64,000 nucleotides of DNA. Source: Craspedostauros australis. Lineage: Eukaryota; Bacillariophyta; Bacillariophyceae; Mastogloiales; Achnanthaceae. Below, piece after piece: positions 61,846-64,000 of the stretch. Numbering within the stretch: the first letter of the stretch is position 1; each line of letters begins with the position of its first letter. The stretch is from positions 1 through 64,000 of the forward strand of contig JAMXDE010000056.1 of NCBI GenBank assembly GCA_026770025.1, in the 5' to 3' direction. The notes beneath the pieces are model-generated. The model ran no database searches and was not told the DNA's origin. It worked only from the letters and a program-made list of their open reading frames with translations. The position numbers and the translations under genes were made by a program.

Positions 61846-62583
61846 CTACAACTCTTCTGGCGGTTCGCCTGCAAAGGTCGTGGTGACGGCTTCGCTCTTA
61901 TCAAGGGCCACCGTGGTCTCCTTGGTCCATCCTGGAACGTCCTTCTCATTGCTGCGTCGTATCATCCTTGCCATGGCCTTCCTGCCGGTGTACCTCGCTG
62001 ACTCATTCTCCATGCGCTCCTTGTACATGGCATGCCACGCACCGTCATTCTCACCCAGCACCAACTTGAGTCCATCCCCCACGACATGGCTGGAGCACGT
62101 CAGAATGTAGCCTTTGCGTTCGACCTGCTTCGAGACGTAGGGTGACAAACCATCCTCCTGCCGCTCGATGGCCGACTGCTGGCTGTCCTCCTGATGCCGT
62201 CCCGTGCACGTGAGGCAGTTGCCGCGGCGACAATCGAAGGGCAGATCCGGCAAGGCCAGCTGACGCGCGGCGCCGGTGCGTTCCATGGCATCGAGGATGC
62301 TTTCGCCAGCCTGCACGCGCACATTCGTGCTGCGTTCCTCGTACGTGACCTCGACATCGTACTCGGGCAGGTTGTCGCTGCTGTTGTTCGTAGAATGGAG
62401 TGTCTGAGTGCTGAACAAGGACCGTCGTTGAGAAGCAGGGACACTGTTCTGCAGAAATGCAGCATCTGCGGATGCCACGATGGATGCTAGAAAGACCGAT
62501 GCGATGGTCATCGGGCGCAGCATGTTCCGTCGTTGTTGCTGTTGCTGCTTCTTCTGTGCGCGTTGTCGACGTCTGCCTTCCAT
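61846..62583 (-). CDS. Plastid-targeted 2Fe-2S ferredoxin with C-terminal extension (FdC-like)
   Basis: 245 residues from ATG 62583; a second ATG at residue 21 (MLRPMTIASVFLASIV) gives a cleaner signal peptide and may be the true start. The junction ADA-AF at about 41-43, followed by a Ser/Arg-rich stretch, is the diatom plastid targeting pattern. The ferredoxin domain (about 76-170) has VEVTYEERSTNVRVQAGESI and cluster cysteines at 118, 123, 126 and 162 (C-x4-C-x2-C...C, FDCRRGNCLTC). About 75 residues follow the domain, unlike photosynthetic PetF, which ends shortly after the last cysteine. An N- and C-terminally extended ferredoxin fits the FdC group of plastid ferredoxins with redox roles outside linear electron flow. 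The electron partner is unknown. Confidence 0.88.
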   Translation of the reverse strand: MEGRRRQRAQKKQQQQQRRNMLRPMTIASVFLASIVASADAAFLQNSVPASQRRSLFSTQTLHSTNNSSDNLPEYDVEVTYEERSTNVRVQAGESILDAMERTGAARQLALPDLPFDCRRGNCLTCTGRHQEDSQQSAIERQEDGLSPYVSKQVERKGYILTCSSHVVGDGLKLVLGENDGAWHAMYKERMENESARYTGRKAMARMIRRSNEKDVPGWTKETTVALDKSEAVTTTFAGEPPEEL

Positions 62584-63392
62584 GCTGACGGGTTGATTGT
62601 TGCGCTATGCCCTATGCCACGGCTATTCTCTCAGGGAAGAGGGGTGCAGAGTGGTTGCCTTCTCGAGTGCTTCGCTTTCGCTTCGTCTTTGTCTGCATCA
62701 GAGAGGATGCTCTCTGATGGGCCAGTCTTGATGGGTTATGGAAGTTGTCGAGTGGCGATCCGAAGACTTGAGGATGCACTTCTCCCAAGCAACTACAATA
62801 TTATACAACCGGAATAGAGCAAGTGTATGGCAGAAATCAACAAAGACAAGGAAAGATGCGAATGGTATGATGTGGTTGCTCGGACCAATGTGGGACAGGA
62901 GACTGCAACGGGAGGTTGTTGATGCCTCTCCCCTCTCTTCGGTTGCGTGGTGGTTGTGTGGCCAGAACGTGTGCAGCCAACACAAACACGTTGCACGAAG
63001 AGGAACGAAATCGTGAGATACGAATTACGTCATCAATTCCCGTTTCCACGGTAGTCACGAATGCACTTTTGGAAACGTACGCCGACAGACGTCGAAGAAT
63101 TGGTCGAAGTGATCGATGGTGGCGCCAAAATCACAGCCACAAACATCAACGAAACGAGTTGATGTGACATCACGGAACGATCGTCGCGATTGGATGGTTC
63201 GATCCATGATGCCTCCCGCCAACACATCGAAGAGGCAACGCAACAAGATACGCGCACGGTATCAAGTGCACATCATCAGCCTCTCCATCTCACCACACTA
63301 CGATTGAGCCATCTTTGGTTGAAATACTTCCACCACCGCCACCAACGACAACGACAGCAACAATAATAGCAACAAAAACCGCGACTGTGACC
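62584..63392. promoter_or_regulatory. Divergent upstream region of two plastid-targeted genes
   Basis: 809 bp separate the ferredoxin start (minus) from the right-edge gene start (plus). Short frames have no domains. CCACCGCCACCAACGACAACG-like low complexity lies just upstream of 63393. Confidence 0.45.
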
Positions 63393-64000
63393 ATGACTTT
63401 GAACAGCCGGCTCCATGTCACCACCACGGTGACTGCCGTTCTTACTATTGCAACGGCAACATCGCGCCTCCCGACTGCCGAAGCATGGGTGACGATTCCG
63501 CATCTATCATCGCTGTATTGTCAAAGTCACACCGCCACCCCTACTTCCTCCGTTCGCACAGCAAGCACAGTACTACATGCAGCGTCGAAAAAGAACAAAA
63601 AGAGCAAGAAGAAAAAGACGACAACGACAGCATCGGCCGGTGGATTTGGCGCCAGCACCGCAACCGCGAGTGAGGCACCTAACAGCGACTACAAGGCATT
63701 CCCGGCATTGGAAAAGTCCGTCAGCGACACCATCGCGTCGTCGCCGTTGGATTGGGCCGCCGAGGCGGGTGGGTTGCCCAACGAAGTCTACGATCGGCTC
63801 GAGCAGATTTATGGATTTGCCGATTTCAACTATGCGGCCGACGGTGAGGCTGCATCGGATTTGTCCATCGGGAATTTGATCTCCGCTGGCGGTGACGCGG
63901 CATCCACGTCATCAGGCGACGGTGATTCCTTGCTGGCGTCGTCGACCAAGGCCGATACTGACTTTGCGGATCTATTGGCCGTCGCCACTGGTCAAACGAG
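63393..64000 (+). CDS. Plastid-targeted protein of unknown function, 5' part only
   Basis: An ATG at 63393 opens a frame that stays open to the window edge (202 codons). The N-terminus (VTTTVTAVLTIATATSRLP) is a signal peptide ending in AEA-W at about residue 32/33, an accepted variant of the diatom AxA-F plastid motif, followed by a Ser/Thr-rich transit region. A basic run (SKKNKKSKKKK) and Gly-Gly-Phe-Gly lead into a more folded-looking block (LEKSVSDTIASSPLDWAAEA, LPNEVYDRLEQIYGF). I do not recognise the family from this part. The conserved block and targeting signal support a real gene whose 3' part lies outside the window. Confidence 0.7.
   Translation, partial: MTLNSRLHVTTTVTAVLTIATATSRLPTAEAWVTIPHLSSLYCQSHTATPTSSVRTASTVLHAASKKNKKSKKKKTTTTASAGGFGASTATASEAPNSDYKAFPALEKSVSDTIASSPLDWAAEAGGLPNEVYDRLEQIYGFADFNYAADGEAASDLSIGNLISAGGDAASTSSGDGDSLLASSTKADTDFADLLAVATGQT

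Overview
The window is nuclear DNA of a photosynthetic stramenopile, almost certainly a diatom. The strongest evidence is a complete silicon transporter (SIT) with the diagnostic paired EGxQ/GRQ motifs. Further support comes from plastid proteins with a signal peptide followed by an AxA-F/W junction, GT-AG introns of about 80-400 bp with mostly GTGAGT/GTAAGN donors, many single-exon genes and low-complexity Gln/Ser/Asn-rich proteins. I see no rRNA, tRNA, CRISPR array, transposon or virus-derived element that I can support.

Layout. 1-9 kb (left arm) is gene-poor and partly decayed: two arrays of a 20-bp repeat around a 370-bp segment, an N-terminally short BTB/POZ gene beside an ankyrin gene, a saccharopine-dehydrogenase-like gene with three in-frame TGA codons, and a sulfotransferase with an apparent frame switch. 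9-16.5 kb holds a 17-repeat ankyrin protein, the SIT gene and a five-exon mitochondrial carrier. 18-28.5 kb holds a large CCT-domain regulator, a BSD-domain protein and the LCB2 subunit of serine palmitoyltransferase. 30-38 kb holds an ankyrin relic, an Lsi2-like permease (ArsB/NhaD superfamily, a candidate silicon exporter), TRAPPC13 and a secreted Lys/Ser- and Cys-rich protein. 39-48 kb is one gene of about 9 kb encoding a roughly 2,900-residue PDZ plus coiled-coil protein. 48-64 kb is compact: a plastid PDZ-like/2Fe-2S protein, a histidine acid phosphatase, UFL1, RNA polymerase III subunit RPC9, an acidic unknown, a UBA-like protein with a possible MINDY-like domain, a plastid ferredoxin with a C-terminal extension, and the start of a plastid-targeted gene that runs off the right edge.

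How the genes relate. Most are unlinked housekeeping genes in alternating convergent and divergent pairs. The possible functional theme is silicon: a SIT uptake carrier and an Lsi2-like efflux candidate lie about 18 kb apart on the same strand, with a secreted protein carrying a short silaffin-like Lys/Ser tract about 4 kb beyond. Two 2Fe-2S plastid proteins lie near the right end. Exon boundaries were read by eye from splice consensus and reading frame. Start codons are the first in-frame ATG unless stated.
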